A stretch of 34,817 nt of DNA from Nanobdellota archaeon (GCA_018901755.1 JAHIDZ010000018.1:1-34817), one strand, 5' to 3'; numbered from the stretch's first letter, positions 23,283 to 32,674 are shown. Notes: generated from the sequence alone by a model not told the origin. Made by a program: numbers and translations.

Positions 23283-25139
23283 ATGGCAGAAGAAGTGCAT
23301 ATAGTAAAAGATGTATTAATTAAATTAGTTTTACCTATACTTGTCGGAGTAATGATAATCACAGCTGCATATTTTACATGGTCAAGTTTAACTGGAATTA
23401 GTGGTAGTGAAAACATTCTACCGAGTCTTCCTGCATCAAACATACCAGATACTATGAGTGCAGCAGATATGGGTCTAATTAGTTATTCTGGAATACAGTA
23501 TGCATCAGAAGATAATGAAGCAATTTTTACAGGATTGCAAAATTATCTAGGACAAAAAATAATGTATAGCGATTGTGAAAATTGCCAATCATGCATCGGT
23601 GATAAATGTGATTCTTGTACAGGCTGTCAAGGATTGAAAGCATTAGATTTTGAAACTACTTTTGGAGACTGTAAAGGATGTTATTATGATTCTGATTTGG
23701 CAATAACAAATTGTGCACTTTGTTATGATCAAACATCAGAGTCTAGATTCTGTAATGCATTAAAAGATGCAATACGACAAAATTATGTTCTAGGAAAAGA
23801 AATTATTATATTAGATATAGCCAGAAAAGAAAATGTAATAGGATCTGATATTACAATAGCATTAGATCAGTGTAAAAATGAAGCAATAATGGTTACATCT
23901 GAAGATAATATCGAAAAAGAAATATGTTATTTTGATAAAACATCAGTAGTAACAACTGGATTTGCTAATAATCCAATATATCAACAAGCAAATGATGTTA
24001 ATACTAAAAAAGTATCAATACCAATAACAGCTGCTAGCAACTTACAGTATATCGGTACTTTAGTTTTAAATGTATCAGTAAGAAGAGAAAATATTAATGA
24101 CCTTATAATAGGTGGCGGTCGTCCTAAACATGATGGAATATTTTTAATATGTAAAGCATCAACAGAAGGTACATGTAAGCTAAGTTTACCACTATGCTCA
24201 GAAAAACCAGAAGAAGATTGTATAATTGATAAGTTAGACTATACACTTGAATCAAGTTATGATGGATATTGTGGTGGAATGCCTTGTATTGGAACAGGAT
24301 TAGATACTTTGGATATGTCTTTCATTGTAATTCCGCCAGAATTTGTTGTTCTCGATAAAAGTTATATTATAATAACTCCAATAAGACAACCTGGTGTTCA
24401 AGAAAATTTCGGTGAATCTTTTGCGGCACATTTAATTCGTTCATATAAACTAATATTTTACCCATTACAAAATGCGTTTAAATATGGGACTTGTACATTT
24501 GATAATGCAATTGATCCAGTAGGATCTATAAAAATAAATACAGCGTACTCACCAGAAAAATCTTTATTTGGTCGTTTTAAAATAAATCTCGGAAATTTAA
24601 AAACAACAAATCAACGAAATTGCGAATTTAATTTATACTTCTGTGATTCCAGTGCATTTGCAAATAATGTAGAAGAAATAGTTGTTCAAATATATGATTT
24701 CATGAGAGAATTTTATATTGGAGATTTAAGATATGAAAGCAATAATATAGTTTCTTATAATTATTATGCTTTCGAATTAGATAGAGATTATACTACGGCT
24801 GAAATAAATGAAGCGATAGAACAAGGATTTGAATCCTGGATATCAAATTATTTACCATACTACCATTCTTCTTCAATTCCATTATTTAATTTAGAAAATA
24901 ATAATGGAATTGTTTATGATGGTTTGGGGGCTTGGGAAGAAAATACGTTAACATCTTGTCCTGCAATAACGTCGAGGAGTTTAATAGAGACAGATACAAT
25001 TGTTCACGCACAAAGTAAAAAAATAATTAGTTATTATTGTCCGGATGGTATATGTAAAAATAACTTAAAATTAAAAGTTGAATTTACTAAAAATGCTTTA
25101 AATGAAATACAGCCACATATATGGTTTTGCGGTGATTAA
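23283..25139 (+). CDS. Large ectodomain protein with a shorter cysteine array, family member 5
   Basis: The 618-residue product starts MAEEVHIVKD, followed by a TM helix (VLPILVGVMIITAAYFTW). A Cys cluster (DCENCQSCIGDKCDSCTGC) resembles the first unit of the 800-residue neighbour (DCTPCTSCIGC). The family core follows: RFCNALKDAIRQN, CEFNLYFCDSSAF, helix AIEQGFESWISN and final strand EIQPHIWFCG. AGGTGA ends 5 nt before ATG 23283, which directly follows the preceding stop. The leader is not M-K-G, so export may rely on plain signal-anchor insertion. It is clearly a partial duplicate of its upstream neighbour with roughly 180 fewer residues. Confidence 0.74.
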   Translation: MAEEVHIVKDVLIKLVLPILVGVMIITAAYFTWSSLTGISGSENILPSLPASNIPDTMSAADMGLISYSGIQYASEDNEAIFTGLQNYLGQKIMYSDCENCQSCIGDKCDSCTGCQGLKALDFETTFGDCKGCYYDSDLAITNCALCYDQTSESRFCNALKDAIRQNYVLGKEIIILDIARKENVIGSDITIALDQCKNEAIMVTSEDNIEKEICYFDKTSVVTTGFANNPIYQQANDVNTKKVSIPITAASNLQYIGTLVLNVSVRRENINDLIIGGGRPKHDGIFLICKASTEGTCKLSLPLCSEKPEEDCIIDKLDYTLESSYDGYCGGMPCIGTGLDTLDMSFIVIPPEFVVLDKSYIIITPIRQPGVQENFGESFAAHLIRSYKLIFYPLQNAFKYGTCTFDNAIDPVGSIKINTAYSPEKSLFGRFKINLGNLKTTNQRNCEFNLYFCDSSAFANNVEEIVVQIYDFMREFYIGDLRYESNNIVSYNYYAFELDRDYTTAEINEAIEQGFESWISNYLPYYHSSSIPLFNLENNNGIVYDGLGAWEENTLTSCPAITSRSLIETDTIVHAQSKKIISYYCPDGICKNNLKLKVEFTKNALNEIQPHIWFCGD

Positions 25140-25418
25140 ATGAAAGGTAGTGTCGTATTAGAAGTTGCATCAATGGCAATAATTGCAGTAGTTGTTATTT
25201 TCGTACTTTACAATCTTCTTGTCGCTGAACCATCAAGTGTTAAAGCACCATCAGATAATTATCAGAATATAGAATGCGAATCATCAGACGACTGTATAGG
25301 AAATAAAAATGGTCCAGTATGTTTAGAGGCTGGTGTTCCGATACCAACAGTCTTTTGCGGGTGTTTAGAAAATAGTAATTGTGGAGCAGGGTGTAGAGCT
25401 GATAATAGATGTTTATGA
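25140..25418 (+). CDS. Pilin-like Cys-rich small protein
   Basis: The 92-residue product begins M-K-G, then SVVLEVA with Glu at +5 after the Gly, the classic pilin position. A helix (MAIIAVVVIFVLYNLL) follows. The ectodomain is short and Cys-rich (ECESSDDCIG, VFCGCLENSNC, GCRADNRC), with about eight Cys likely all paired. The ATG abuts the preceding stop; ATGA overlaps the next gene. It is a good minor-pilin candidate. Confidence 0.72.
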   Translation: MKGSVVLEVASMAIIAVVVIFVLYNLLVAEPSSVKAPSDNYQNIECESSDDCIGNKNGPVCLEAGVPIPTVFCGCLENSNCGAGCRADNRCL

Positions 25419-25567
25419 AAGGAGAATTAAAATGGGAAAATCTTTTACTTGGATTTGTAATAATTTTAATAATGTTTTTAGTATTTTTAATTATGTTCAC
25501 ATATACTGGAAATGACGCGGAATCATCTAAAAATATAATGAATGATTTATTATGTATCTGGTGTTAA
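25415..25567 (+). CDS. 50-residue pilin-like protein
   Basis: ATG 25415 overlaps the preceding stop, and TAA lies at 25565-25567. The product starts M-K-G, then ELKWE with Glu at +5, and a long hydrophobic helix (FVIILIMFLVFLIMF). The tail ends LLCIWC. The LCxW ending matches LCVQW and LCAVW in the next two products just after their helices. It may be a pilin-like subunit reduced to its assembly helix. Confidence 0.65.
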   Translation: MKGELKWENLLLGFVIILIMFLVFLIMFTYTGNDAESSKNIMNDLLCIWC

Positions 25568-25568
25568 A

Positions 25569-26201
25569 ATGGAACAACATGAAAAAACAGTTAATATGAA
25601 ATTTTTAATTCTTATGGTAGTAATAATAGTGATAATATTTGTTGCTCTTGCATTACAATGGACTAAAACACAACAATTGGTCGGTATGTCTGTAGAATTT
25701 AGTACACTGTGTGTTCAATGGCAAAATAAAAATTGTGAAATCCCTGAAGCACTTGAAGAAATAAATAGTGTACAAAGAGAAAATGATAAATTTACTTTAA
25801 CGGAAGAGTGTCTAAAATCATTTAATCAGGGAAGTAATGATAAAACGATAGTACTATGTCAAGATATATGTAAAAATAAATGTAATCCGCAAATATCATA
25901 TGATATTGCTGTTTACAAAGAAAATATAAAATTTGTAAGAATGGCAGACGGTACAGATCAAGTACAAGTTGAAATATTAAATCTTGGTTCTGGTTCTGTA
26001 TTTGATGTAGCAATAGAAATAAGAGAGTGTGATAATAGTAACAATATTATGCCAGATGATCAAACATATAACATACCATCACATGGAAGTTTAATTATAC
26101 TAGCAACTACTACAAAAACATGCATAGAAGCGGAAATAATGAATTATGATGATGCTAAAATAGAAAATAATTATGCAGAACGAGATTATTATGAGGTGTA
26201 A
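25569..26201 (+). CDS. Anchored protein with CARDB-like C-terminal domain
   Basis: The product has 210 residues from ATG 25569; an in-frame ATG at 25542 overlaps the upstream gene. It has a polar start, a TM helix (LILMVVIIVIIFVALAL), an LCVQW segment, and Cys pairs (EECLKSF, LCQDICKNKCNPQ) also seen in the next protein. Residues about 125-208 form a beta-sandwich-like region with a CARDB pattern (DQVQVEILNLGSGSVFDVAI, ending KIENNYAE). CARDB domains occur as adhesion modules in archaeal surface proteins. The domain call is by eye. Confidence 0.68.
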   Translation: MEQHEKTVNMKFLILMVVIIVIIFVALALQWTKTQQLVGMSVEFSTLCVQWQNKNCEIPEALEEINSVQRENDKFTLTEECLKSFNQGSNDKTIVLCQDICKNKCNPQISYDIAVYKENIKFVRMADGTDQVQVEILNLGSGSVFDVAIEIRECDNSNNIMPDDQTYNIPSHGSLIILATTTKTCIEAEIMNYDDAKIENNYAERDYYEV

Positions 26202-26204
26202 AAA

Positions 26205-26543
26205 ATGAAAATAATGACAATTTTAATAACATTGGTTGTTGTAATACTTCTAATAACAATAGCAGTTGGTATAGTGAAAGGGTTTCCAACAGATGCGGGT
26301 GGAAAAGAATCTACACTAATACAACTATGTGCTGTATGGAAAGATGAATATAAGTGTGATTCGATAGCATACCTAAATGAAGATGTAAGCAATCTAAAAA
26401 TATTATGTGAAGATTTTTACGGTAAAATCCCTGATATAGATTTAAATGAGGAAGGGGTTAATAAACATTGTAAAAAAATGTGCGTAGAAAATAATTGTAA
26501 TCCAATGATAATTAGTAGTACTGGAGGAGGTGAAATGCAATGA
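26205..26543 (+). CDS. Small anchored Cys-rich protein related to its upstream neighbour
   Basis: The 112-residue product starts at ATG 26205 after GAGGTG. A TM helix starts almost at residue 1 (ILITLVVVILLITIAVGIV). Then come LCAVWKDEYKC and KHCKKMCVENNCNPMI, parallel to LCVQWQNKNC and LCQDICKNKCNPQI in the 25569 product. It therefore looks like the same Cys domain without the CARDB-like part. Its 3' end overlaps the next start as ATGA. Confidence 0.7.
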   Translation: MKIMTILITLVVVILLITIAVGIVKGFPTDAGGKESTLIQLCAVWKDEYKCDSIAYLNEDVSNLKILCEDFYGKIPDIDLNEEGVNKHCKKMCVENNCNPMIISSTGGGEMQ

Positions 26544-26851
26544 AAGGAGCTTCAAATGTAATCTGGATAGTAGTTGTAACTTTATTGGCGCTTGTAGTTT
26601 TAATAGTATTGGTCGGCCCGATTGTACAGGGAGGAGACACTGCAAAAGATCAATTATCAATGAGTGATGCAATCAATTGTTGTAATAGTTGTTGGGCAGC
26701 AAATCCCGATGGAAATATTGGCGGAGAAGTAAAGTGTCCGGTAGCAGGGTCTGAAACTTCTCCATTAACAGGCACTGGAGGTTTATGTAAAAAAGTTTTA
26801 GGAAAAGAATGTGAATATTGTAGTGATATACCATTTTGTAGTCGTGGTTAA
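26540..26851 (+). CDS. Pilin-like small Cys-rich protein
   Basis: The 103-residue product starts M-K-G, then ASN and a helix (VIWIVVVTLLALVVLIVLVG). The tail has eight Cys, many paired or adjacent (INCCNSCW, KECEYCSDIPFC). The start overlaps the preceding stop, with GGAGG about 12 nt before it. This is the same minor-pilin-like layout as the 25140 product. Confidence 0.7.
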   Translation: MKGASNVIWIVVVTLLALVVLIVLVGPIVQGGDTAKDQLSMSDAINCCNSCWAANPDGNIGGEVKCPVAGSETSPLTGTGGLCKKVLGKECEYCSDIPFCSRG

Positions 26852-26853
26852 TA

Positions 26854-29673
26854 ATGTCTGCTGAAGATGTAAACAGAATATTGGGAGGAGTACTAATACT
26901 TATAATAGGCGTAGCTATAATGAACACAATGTTTTCATCTTCTGAATTAGATGATATGGCAGAACAAACTGCGTCTGCTATTGCTGATTCTATAAATGAA
27001 GCTGCGCTACTTCCTGCAGTTGATCATGAACCAACTTTAGATGAAGTAGATAAATATGTCCCCTTCGTGGTAAGGTTCGGAGATCCATTTAATTTTCTTA
27101 ATGCAAAAACTGTAGCATTTCAAGGAGCAAGACCATCTTATGAAGTATATTATGAAAAGTTTCCAGACGAATCTCCTTTTCCAGGTCCTTTAAGTTTCTT
27201 TACAATGTGGAAAGAAAGTTATCCTTGGTCAGGTGGAATGGCAACGCAAATTGGTATGTATTTTGCAATGCGTGGTTTAAATGCGGGGTTTGGAACAAAA
27301 ACTGGAAGAAAAGTTATGGGTGCACTTGCAGGAACTATAACATATCCTGTTAAACTTGCTTGGAGAGGTGCAAAATTTATAAGATCTATGCCAGCAAGAT
27401 TATTACTTGCACTTGATGGAGAAGTTCAAGTGTTTGGAACTAAAACAATAATGAAAGCTATTAAAAGTAATAGTGGATTTGGTGTTAGAAGGGCGACTTT
27501 AGAATTAATGTTGGAACCATTTACATGGATACCTAATACAATGGCTAGAAAAAAAATATTAAATGATGCCATAGCCAATGGATTTGAAGCAACATTTGAT
27601 GTTGATAAAAATGCAGGAGCTATGATGGAAGCTGTATTTAAAAATAAGCAAAAAGATTTGGGCATTACATATGATGGAAAACTTTCACCAGCATATAAAA
27701 GTCTTGATGAAGTTAAAACAATGAAAATAGCAATGTCGTTAATGGATACGAATGCAAAAAAAGCATTTTTAGAAAATGTGAAAGCACCACCACTTTTAAG
27801 CGAAACGAGATTTAAATTTAAAGATTGGGCAGAAGCTGCAAGAGGATGGGATGTATGGAAAAGAGACGGATGGAAAAATATTAAAACATTACGAGAATCT
27901 ATTGGAAATATCGGTACACGTATTAGTAGTGTTGGAAAAACTGCTGGTAGAGCTATTAGAACTGCTTTAAGAAAAACACAATTTGATGGCCCAACAATGG
28001 AAACAGAATCGTTTATGTCTGTGTATTTTAAAAGTAGCGATGATGCATATCGCCTTGCGAGAGGAAGATATAGAAATCTATTCGATGATGCTGATGCTGG
28101 TTGGTTTTGGTATGTATCAGAGTCTGCATATGGTAGCAATGTGCCGATAATGAAAAAACTAGATTTAATTAAAAATATGGCTAAAGGCGGAAGTACGCTT
28201 ATGACATTTCCAGATGGTACAACTGGCAAACAATACGCAGTATTATGGAGATATATGAGTGATAATATTGATCCTGAAGATTTAAGCAAAAATTTACCAT
28301 TTGATGAGTTAGATGATGCTACAAAAAATGCACTGATGAAAAAGGCTAAAGAATTAGCTGGATCAGATGGTCTATTCACAGATGATTTTCCTGAAGATAC
28401 TGTTCGAAAAATTTGGGAAATTGGTAGAGAAAACTATGCAAAAGATGGTAGTGCTGCAATTGAAAAAGCAGGTATGAAACTATATGCTGATCGAGCAGTA
28501 GCGGTAAAATGGAATCCAATAACTCAAATATATGAATCGAAAAATCCAAAAATATTAGCAGAATTACAAGATATAGTAGCTGGTAGAATTGAAACAAAAC
28601 CTACTAGAGCACTATTTGCAAGGAGAGCAGTAAGAGCAGTAATGTTTGATTATGGTAAATATAAAACACCAGTTACTGCAGGTGCATGGTTAACACAAAA
28701 AGCTGAAGAAGAAACTACAGAAAATTATGAAGGAAGTACTGATAATTCAATAGTCTTTGTTAAAAAGGGAAGTGTTGTGAATGTAATACCGCTTGATGAA
28801 AAAGTAGCATCATATGGTGTAAAAATAAGCAGAGAAAACCCATCTTGGACAGATAGAACACCAGTTGGTTTTCAAACAGCATTATTCCGTGCAAGTGTTA
28901 TAAATAATCCAAGATATTACACAGTAAGTCCGTGTTTTGGTACCGGAAAAGCATGGAAAGGCATTGATGATAATGGGGCAGAAAGAATATTTATAAAAAT
29001 GACAGATGAAGATAAGATGTGTGGCGGTTCAAAATGCACTCCGGGAGTAATTGGATGCGATCCAGCAGATTGTGCAAATTATTGTTATGCAACAACTGAT
29101 AGATTATTTGGAAAGGCTGACAACTCTCCGGCAACAGCAACATTTACAGCTGCCGCTGCAGCAACCACTGTATGTATGGCAGGAAGTGCGTATGTTTCAG
29201 GTGGCTTATCAACTAAACCATGTCTAATGGTAGGTGCAGCTGCTGGTTATACTACAATAGGCACTTTAATGTATAATCATAAATCAGATACGTCATGTAC
29301 TGAAAACTATTGGGGATATTGGAACTGGTATCTGGGATCAGATACAATGGATATACTTGAAATTATGACCACTACAGGTATTGGTTCATTTGCAAAAACT
29401 GCAAAAGGCGTTAAAATATTTGAAAAAATAGGTAAAGGTACTAGAGTCGCAGGTAGAGTTGGAAAAAATTTATTGACAGATACGTCAATGATACCACAAA
29501 CCCAAGGAGATTTAATATTATCTTGGCCTAACATTGGTGAGGAAAAATATGGTATAAATAAAGAATATATAGAAGAAAATCAAGCAGAATGCATTTGGGG
29601 AACTCCGGATAATGAAGAGGCTAGAAAAAATATATATGGTACTGATAATGATTTAGGGAGTCAATTGTCTTGA
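26854..29673 (+). CDS. Giant 939-residue anchored protein, unknown
   Basis: After MSAEDVNR comes a TM helix (ILGGVLILIIGVAIM). Most of the protein (about 100-700) is Lys/Arg-rich and helical with no Cys (WRGAKFIRSMPARLLLAL, SVGKTAGRAIRTALRK), unlike its Cys-rich neighbours. All Cys lie in the last third (CGGSKCTPGVIGCDPADC). Near residues 755-805 is an Ala/Gly-rich hydrophobic pair (ATATFTAAAAATTVC, VGAAAGYTTIGTLM) that could insert into a membrane. No family is recognised. The long basic helical body with a hydrophobic hairpin is reminiscent of pore-forming or tape-measure-like proteins, but that is only an analogy. It is the largest product of the locus and overlaps the next gene. Confidence 0.7.
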   Translation: MSAEDVNRILGGVLILIIGVAIMNTMFSSSELDDMAEQTASAIADSINEAALLPAVDHEPTLDEVDKYVPFVVRFGDPFNFLNAKTVAFQGARPSYEVYYEKFPDESPFPGPLSFFTMWKESYPWSGGMATQIGMYFAMRGLNAGFGTKTGRKVMGALAGTITYPVKLAWRGAKFIRSMPARLLLALDGEVQVFGTKTIMKAIKSNSGFGVRRATLELMLEPFTWIPNTMARKKILNDAIANGFEATFDVDKNAGAMMEAVFKNKQKDLGITYDGKLSPAYKSLDEVKTMKIAMSLMDTNAKKAFLENVKAPPLLSETRFKFKDWAEAARGWDVWKRDGWKNIKTLRESIGNIGTRISSVGKTAGRAIRTALRKTQFDGPTMETESFMSVYFKSSDDAYRLARGRYRNLFDDADAGWFWYVSESAYGSNVPIMKKLDLIKNMAKGGSTLMTFPDGTTGKQYAVLWRYMSDNIDPEDLSKNLPFDELDDATKNALMKKAKELAGSDGLFTDDFPEDTVRKIWEIGRENYAKDGSAAIEKAGMKLYADRAVAVKWNPITQIYESKNPKILAELQDIVAGRIETKPTRALFARRAVRAVMFDYGKYKTPVTAGAWLTQKAEEETTENYEGSTDNSIVFVKKGSVVNVIPLDEKVASYGVKISRENPSWTDRTPVGFQTALFRASVINNPRYYTVSPCFGTGKAWKGIDDNGAERIFIKMTDEDKMCGGSKCTPGVIGCDPADCANYCYATTDRLFGKADNSPATATFTAAAAATTVCMAGSAYVSGGLSTKPCLMVGAAAGYTTIGTLMYNHKSDTSCTENYWGYWNWYLGSDTMDILEIMTTTGIGSFAKTAKGVKIFEKIGKGTRVAGRVGKNLLTDTSMIPQTQGDLILSWPNIGEEKYGINKEYIEENQAECIWGTPDNEEARKNIYGTDNDLGSQLS

Positions 29674-30077
29674 AAGGACAACTAATGTTTAATGCTATGG
29701 TAATGGGCGCAATATTACTAATAACAATAATTATACTGAGCACAGCCTTTGGAAAAGGTGTTGTTGCTAATGCAATGACAGTATTCGGTGGAGCAAATCC
29801 AGAATATCTAGGAGAAGAATTTTCACTTTTAGCAACAACTGTACAATGCGCGCCAGGATACATGGAAGCTGGAATTATTCTAAACACTGCTAGACATATA
29901 AAAATCAGTTATAATTCAGAAAATTCAGACTATGAATTAGATGTTAATTCGAAAATAAAACCAATTTTACGGTTTACCGATATATCTCCAACGGAAAGTA
30001 ATGATGATTTCATCGGTCTTATATTATTTAAAAAAACATTAGAAAAAGTATTATATATTGAGGCCGATACCGCATGA
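29670..30077 (+). CDS. Pilin-like protein with TTG start
   Basis: The 135-residue product is read from TTG 29670, which overlaps the preceding TGA and follows GGGAG at 29656-29660. TTG gives M-K-G, then QLMFNAMVMG and a helix (AILLITIIILSTAF). The next ATG, five codons later, would lose the M-K-G, so this leader seems selected. The ectodomain is small with one Cys. ATGA overlaps the next gene. Confidence 0.65.
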   Translation: MKGQLMFNAMVMGAILLITIIILSTAFGKGVVANAMTVFGGANPEYLGEEFSLLATTVQCAPGYMEAGIILNTARHIKISYNSENSDYELDVNSKIKPILRFTDISPTESNDDFIGLILFKKTLEKVLYIEADTA

Positions 30078-30802
30078 AAGGAATATCAAAATTTTTTGGA
30101 ATGTTTTTAAACATAATGCAAATAATTTTTATAATCATAGGTCTTTTTGCAATTTTCATAAACATAACAACATTTGGATATTCAACAGAATTTGTAGCAG
30201 GAACCAGAGAATCTGTAATGGTTATGCAAGCAGTATTATCTGCACCGTGTCTTACAGTAATCGCCTCAGATGGATATCCTATAAGAGCATTGTTTGATGA
30301 AACAAAATTAATATCTGAAACTACGACAATAGATGCACCTTCCTGTATTTCATATCGTCAGGATATACTAATTGAAGTTACTGGTCACGGAGATCCTATA
30401 ATTATAGGAAATCCAGAGATAGGAACAATAAAACATACACAATATCCTGCTGCGCTAAAAACAATAGAAGGAACTACCGTTCCTGTACATGTAGATATTT
30501 CTGTTGGTTCTATACATGAGTGTACAAAAGCAGGACAATATGTATGTATGACAGGAGAATATGGAAATGAAATAATACTAATACCTGATTATAAAATGTA
30601 TTCAACGGTGTATAGAGGAAAATGTGTAACAGTAGATAACGAGTTTGTAATTCAAAGGAATACTGTTGAAAATTGCAATGTAGAATATTATGCAGATAAA
30701 AATAATGTCTGCACATGTCAATATGTTGAAGATAATGCTATATGCACATATCCGGGTGGAAATGTTCCAGATGCTAAATGGGCATGCACAAAAGTTGATT
30801 AA
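30074..30802 (+). CDS. Pilin-like anchored ectodomain protein
   Basis: The 242-residue product starts M-K-G, then ISKFFGMFLN and a helix (IMQIIFIIIGLFAIFINI). The ectodomain is beta-rich with Cys pairs (SAPCLTV, APSCISY, HECTKAGQYVC) and a C-terminal Cys cluster (NVCTCQYVEDNAIC). It shows no similarity to the five-member family. The start overlaps the preceding stop, and the next gene follows directly. Confidence 0.7.
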   Translation: MKGISKFFGMFLNIMQIIFIIIGLFAIFINITTFGYSTEFVAGTRESVMVMQAVLSAPCLTVIASDGYPIRALFDETKLISETTTIDAPSCISYRQDILIEVTGHGDPIIIGNPEIGTIKHTQYPAALKTIEGTTVPVHVDISVGSIHECTKAGQYVCMTGEYGNEIILIPDYKMYSTVYRGKCVTVDNEFVIQRNTVENCNVEYYADKNNVCTCQYVEDNAICTYPGGNVPDAKWACTKVD

Positions 30803-31582
30803 ATGAAAGGACTAAAAGGAGCGACAATACTTGCAGAAGTAATATCATTCATTTTCCTAATAATAACAGGATATGCATTAACTGGAACAATCATATTTGC
30901 ATATGGCGTATCTACAGTAGAACAAGCATTAACTTCAGATAATCTTGAATATCATATGACAATGACAGCTGGATATTTTCCTATACAAAATGAAGTAATG
31001 CTATTGAGTATGTTAGAAACTGATTGCGCCTCAAATGAATGCGCTGGGCTAACTGGTTCTCTTACACTTACTTCAGGATGGAATAACGGCATACTAATAC
31101 CAGAATTAGAAAGAATAAAAGTTAGCGACTTGCCAGATTGTATCGATTATGTACAAGGACAAGATGTTAGTGGAAATTGGATATTTTTTGGACAGGAAAA
31201 TTGGTTAGAAAAAAATATACCATATAATATATTAACAACTGTTGATTGTACGTGGACAGGTGATGGTATACCTATGAAAATATTAATAACAGAATGTCTT
31301 ATACAAGGAAATTCAAACCCATATATTAAAGAAATTGCAAAAACAATAAATGTAAATGATGCTATTACAGCAGCTGTATCTGGTTGGGGAACTAAAAAAT
31401 ACTCAATTATAATAAGAAAAGGAAATGGTAATATAATTAATTTAGCAGGAACTACTACACTAGCTGAAGAAATTAACAGCGGCAAATTAATAAAATTTCA
31501 AAAAATTTCATCTGAAGTATTTTCACCGTTTGAAACTGGATTTTTAGAATTATATGTATTCGATAATGAGGTAACTGATTAG
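30803..31582 (+). CDS. Pilin-like anchored ectodomain protein
   Basis: The 259-residue product starts M-K-G-L-K-G, so two K-G sites are available. Then comes ATILAEVISF with a Glu in the early helix and a hydrophobic stretch (FIFLIITGYALTGTIIFA). The ectodomain has Cys pairs (DCASNEC) and a segment VNDAITAAVSGWGTKK, which recalls the helix-ending-in-W landmark of the five-member family, though the rest does not align by eye. The ATG abuts the preceding stop. Confidence 0.7.
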   Translation: MKGLKGATILAEVISFIFLIITGYALTGTIIFAYGVSTVEQALTSDNLEYHMTMTAGYFPIQNEVMLLSMLETDCASNECAGLTGSLTLTSGWNNGILIPELERIKVSDLPDCIDYVQGQDVSGNWIFFGQENWLEKNIPYNILTTVDCTWTGDGIPMKILITECLIQGNSNPYIKEIAKTINVNDAITAAVSGWGTKKYSIIIRKGNGNIINLAGTTTLAEEINSGKLIKFQKISSEVFSPFETGFLELYVFDNEVTD

Positions 31583-31583
31583 T

Positions 31584-32639
31584 ATGAGAAAAGGACTTGT
31601 ATTACCAATAGCAGGAATAATCATGTTTGTTATATCAGTTGTAGCTGTCTATGTTTTAGCGCAACAAGATGGAAACTTTACAAAAGAAGTAATATTCAAA
31701 GGAGAAGTGACCGCATCTAATTTGAATGAATTAGAAATGATAAGAAAAATGTTACCTATGGCAATGGAAGCAACGATAGAAAGAGCTACATTTGAATCAG
31801 CTAAAGATGGATATGGTAAATCGTCATGGGGGTGCGTTGTTGCCACAGCCACATGTATCGCTACTATACCCACAACAGATGAAATAAAACAAAATTTAAT
31901 TAATGAAATAATAAAAATAAAAAAACCAACAATTGGAAATTATAACAGAGATATCACATGGTCAATTCCAGTAATAACAATAACAACAGGTTCAGATTAT
32001 CTAACTTATTTTAAAATATCTGGCTCATTTTCATTTAGACTAGAAGATAAAATCATAAAATCTAAAGCAGAATCATCTGTTCCAATTTCTGATACAATAT
32101 CAAGTTCTTATTTCAAATTATACGAAGTTGGAAAAAGTATATTTGTTGTTAATTCTGATGAATATAACATATTAAATAGAAATGCACCAGCTTGGTGGAA
32201 AATAGAACAATTAAAAACTACACTAATATCAAAAAGTCCTAGTCTTAACTTTTTAGTTGAAGAAGTAACTAACACAGAACTCAGAATAACAATAACAGAT
32301 CCAATAAGTCTTGTACCATGTGAACCAGGAGAAAGTGGATGTACCAATTCTATGAAACCACTATCAACAGTTTTCAAAATAACTATACCTGCTAGAATAA
32401 TTTATGATAATAAAGTAAATCCATTATTATTAGAATCTGGTTGGAATTTTGGAGTAAAAACACCTTATAGTTATGACATATATGCCTATGGTATTGATTT
32501 CTTTGGCGCTGATATATCAAAAGTTCGTGATAGTAATACTAATTTTGAACTTCAATATGGTGATATAATGTATGTTGATAAAGCATATGATATTATGGTA
32601 CATTCCGATCAAATGTGGTCCGGAGATTATATTCCTTAA
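31584..32639 (+). CDS. Pilin-like anchored ectodomain protein
   Basis: The 351-residue product starts MRKG, then LVLPIAG and a helix (IIMFVISVVAVYVLA). The R-K-G junction and the LPI start resemble the pilin pair downstream (KKG followed by MELPIN). The ectodomain is largely beta (SIPVITITTGSDYLTYFKIS) with four Cys (GCVVATATC, PCEPGESGC). GAGGTA lies about 12 nt ahead of ATG 31584. A TATA box follows the gene, so it is the last of the block that began at 18268. Confidence 0.7.
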   Translation: MRKGLVLPIAGIIMFVISVVAVYVLAQQDGNFTKEVIFKGEVTASNLNELEMIRKMLPMAMEATIERATFESAKDGYGKSSWGCVVATATCIATIPTTDEIKQNLINEIIKIKKPTIGNYNRDITWSIPVITITTGSDYLTYFKISGSFSFRLEDKIIKSKAESSVPISDTISSSYFKLYEVGKSIFVVNSDEYNILNRNAPAWWKIEQLKTTLISKSPSLNFLVEEVTNTELRITITDPISLVPCEPGESGCTNSMKPLSTVFKITIPARIIYDNKVNPLLLESGWNFGVKTPYSYDIYAYGIDFFGADISKVRDSNTNFELQYGDIMYVDKAYDIMVHSDQMWSGDYIP

Positions 32640-32645
32640 TTAAAG

Positions 32646-32653
32646 TTTATATA
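32646..32653 (+). promoter_or_regulatory. TATA box of the pilin pair
   Basis: TTTATATA is centred about 26 nt before ATG 32675. It fits a leaderless start and suggests separate, possibly stronger, expression of the two pilins. Confidence 0.62.
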
Positions 32654-32674
32654 CCAAGAAGTATTATATTTCTT

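Noticed and set aside
27426-28379. A 317-codon open frame on the minus strand
   Set aside because: It lies wholly inside the 939-residue gene in antisense. Its product is a low-complexity Ser/Leu/Ile-rich mirror and it has no promoter or ribosome binding site.
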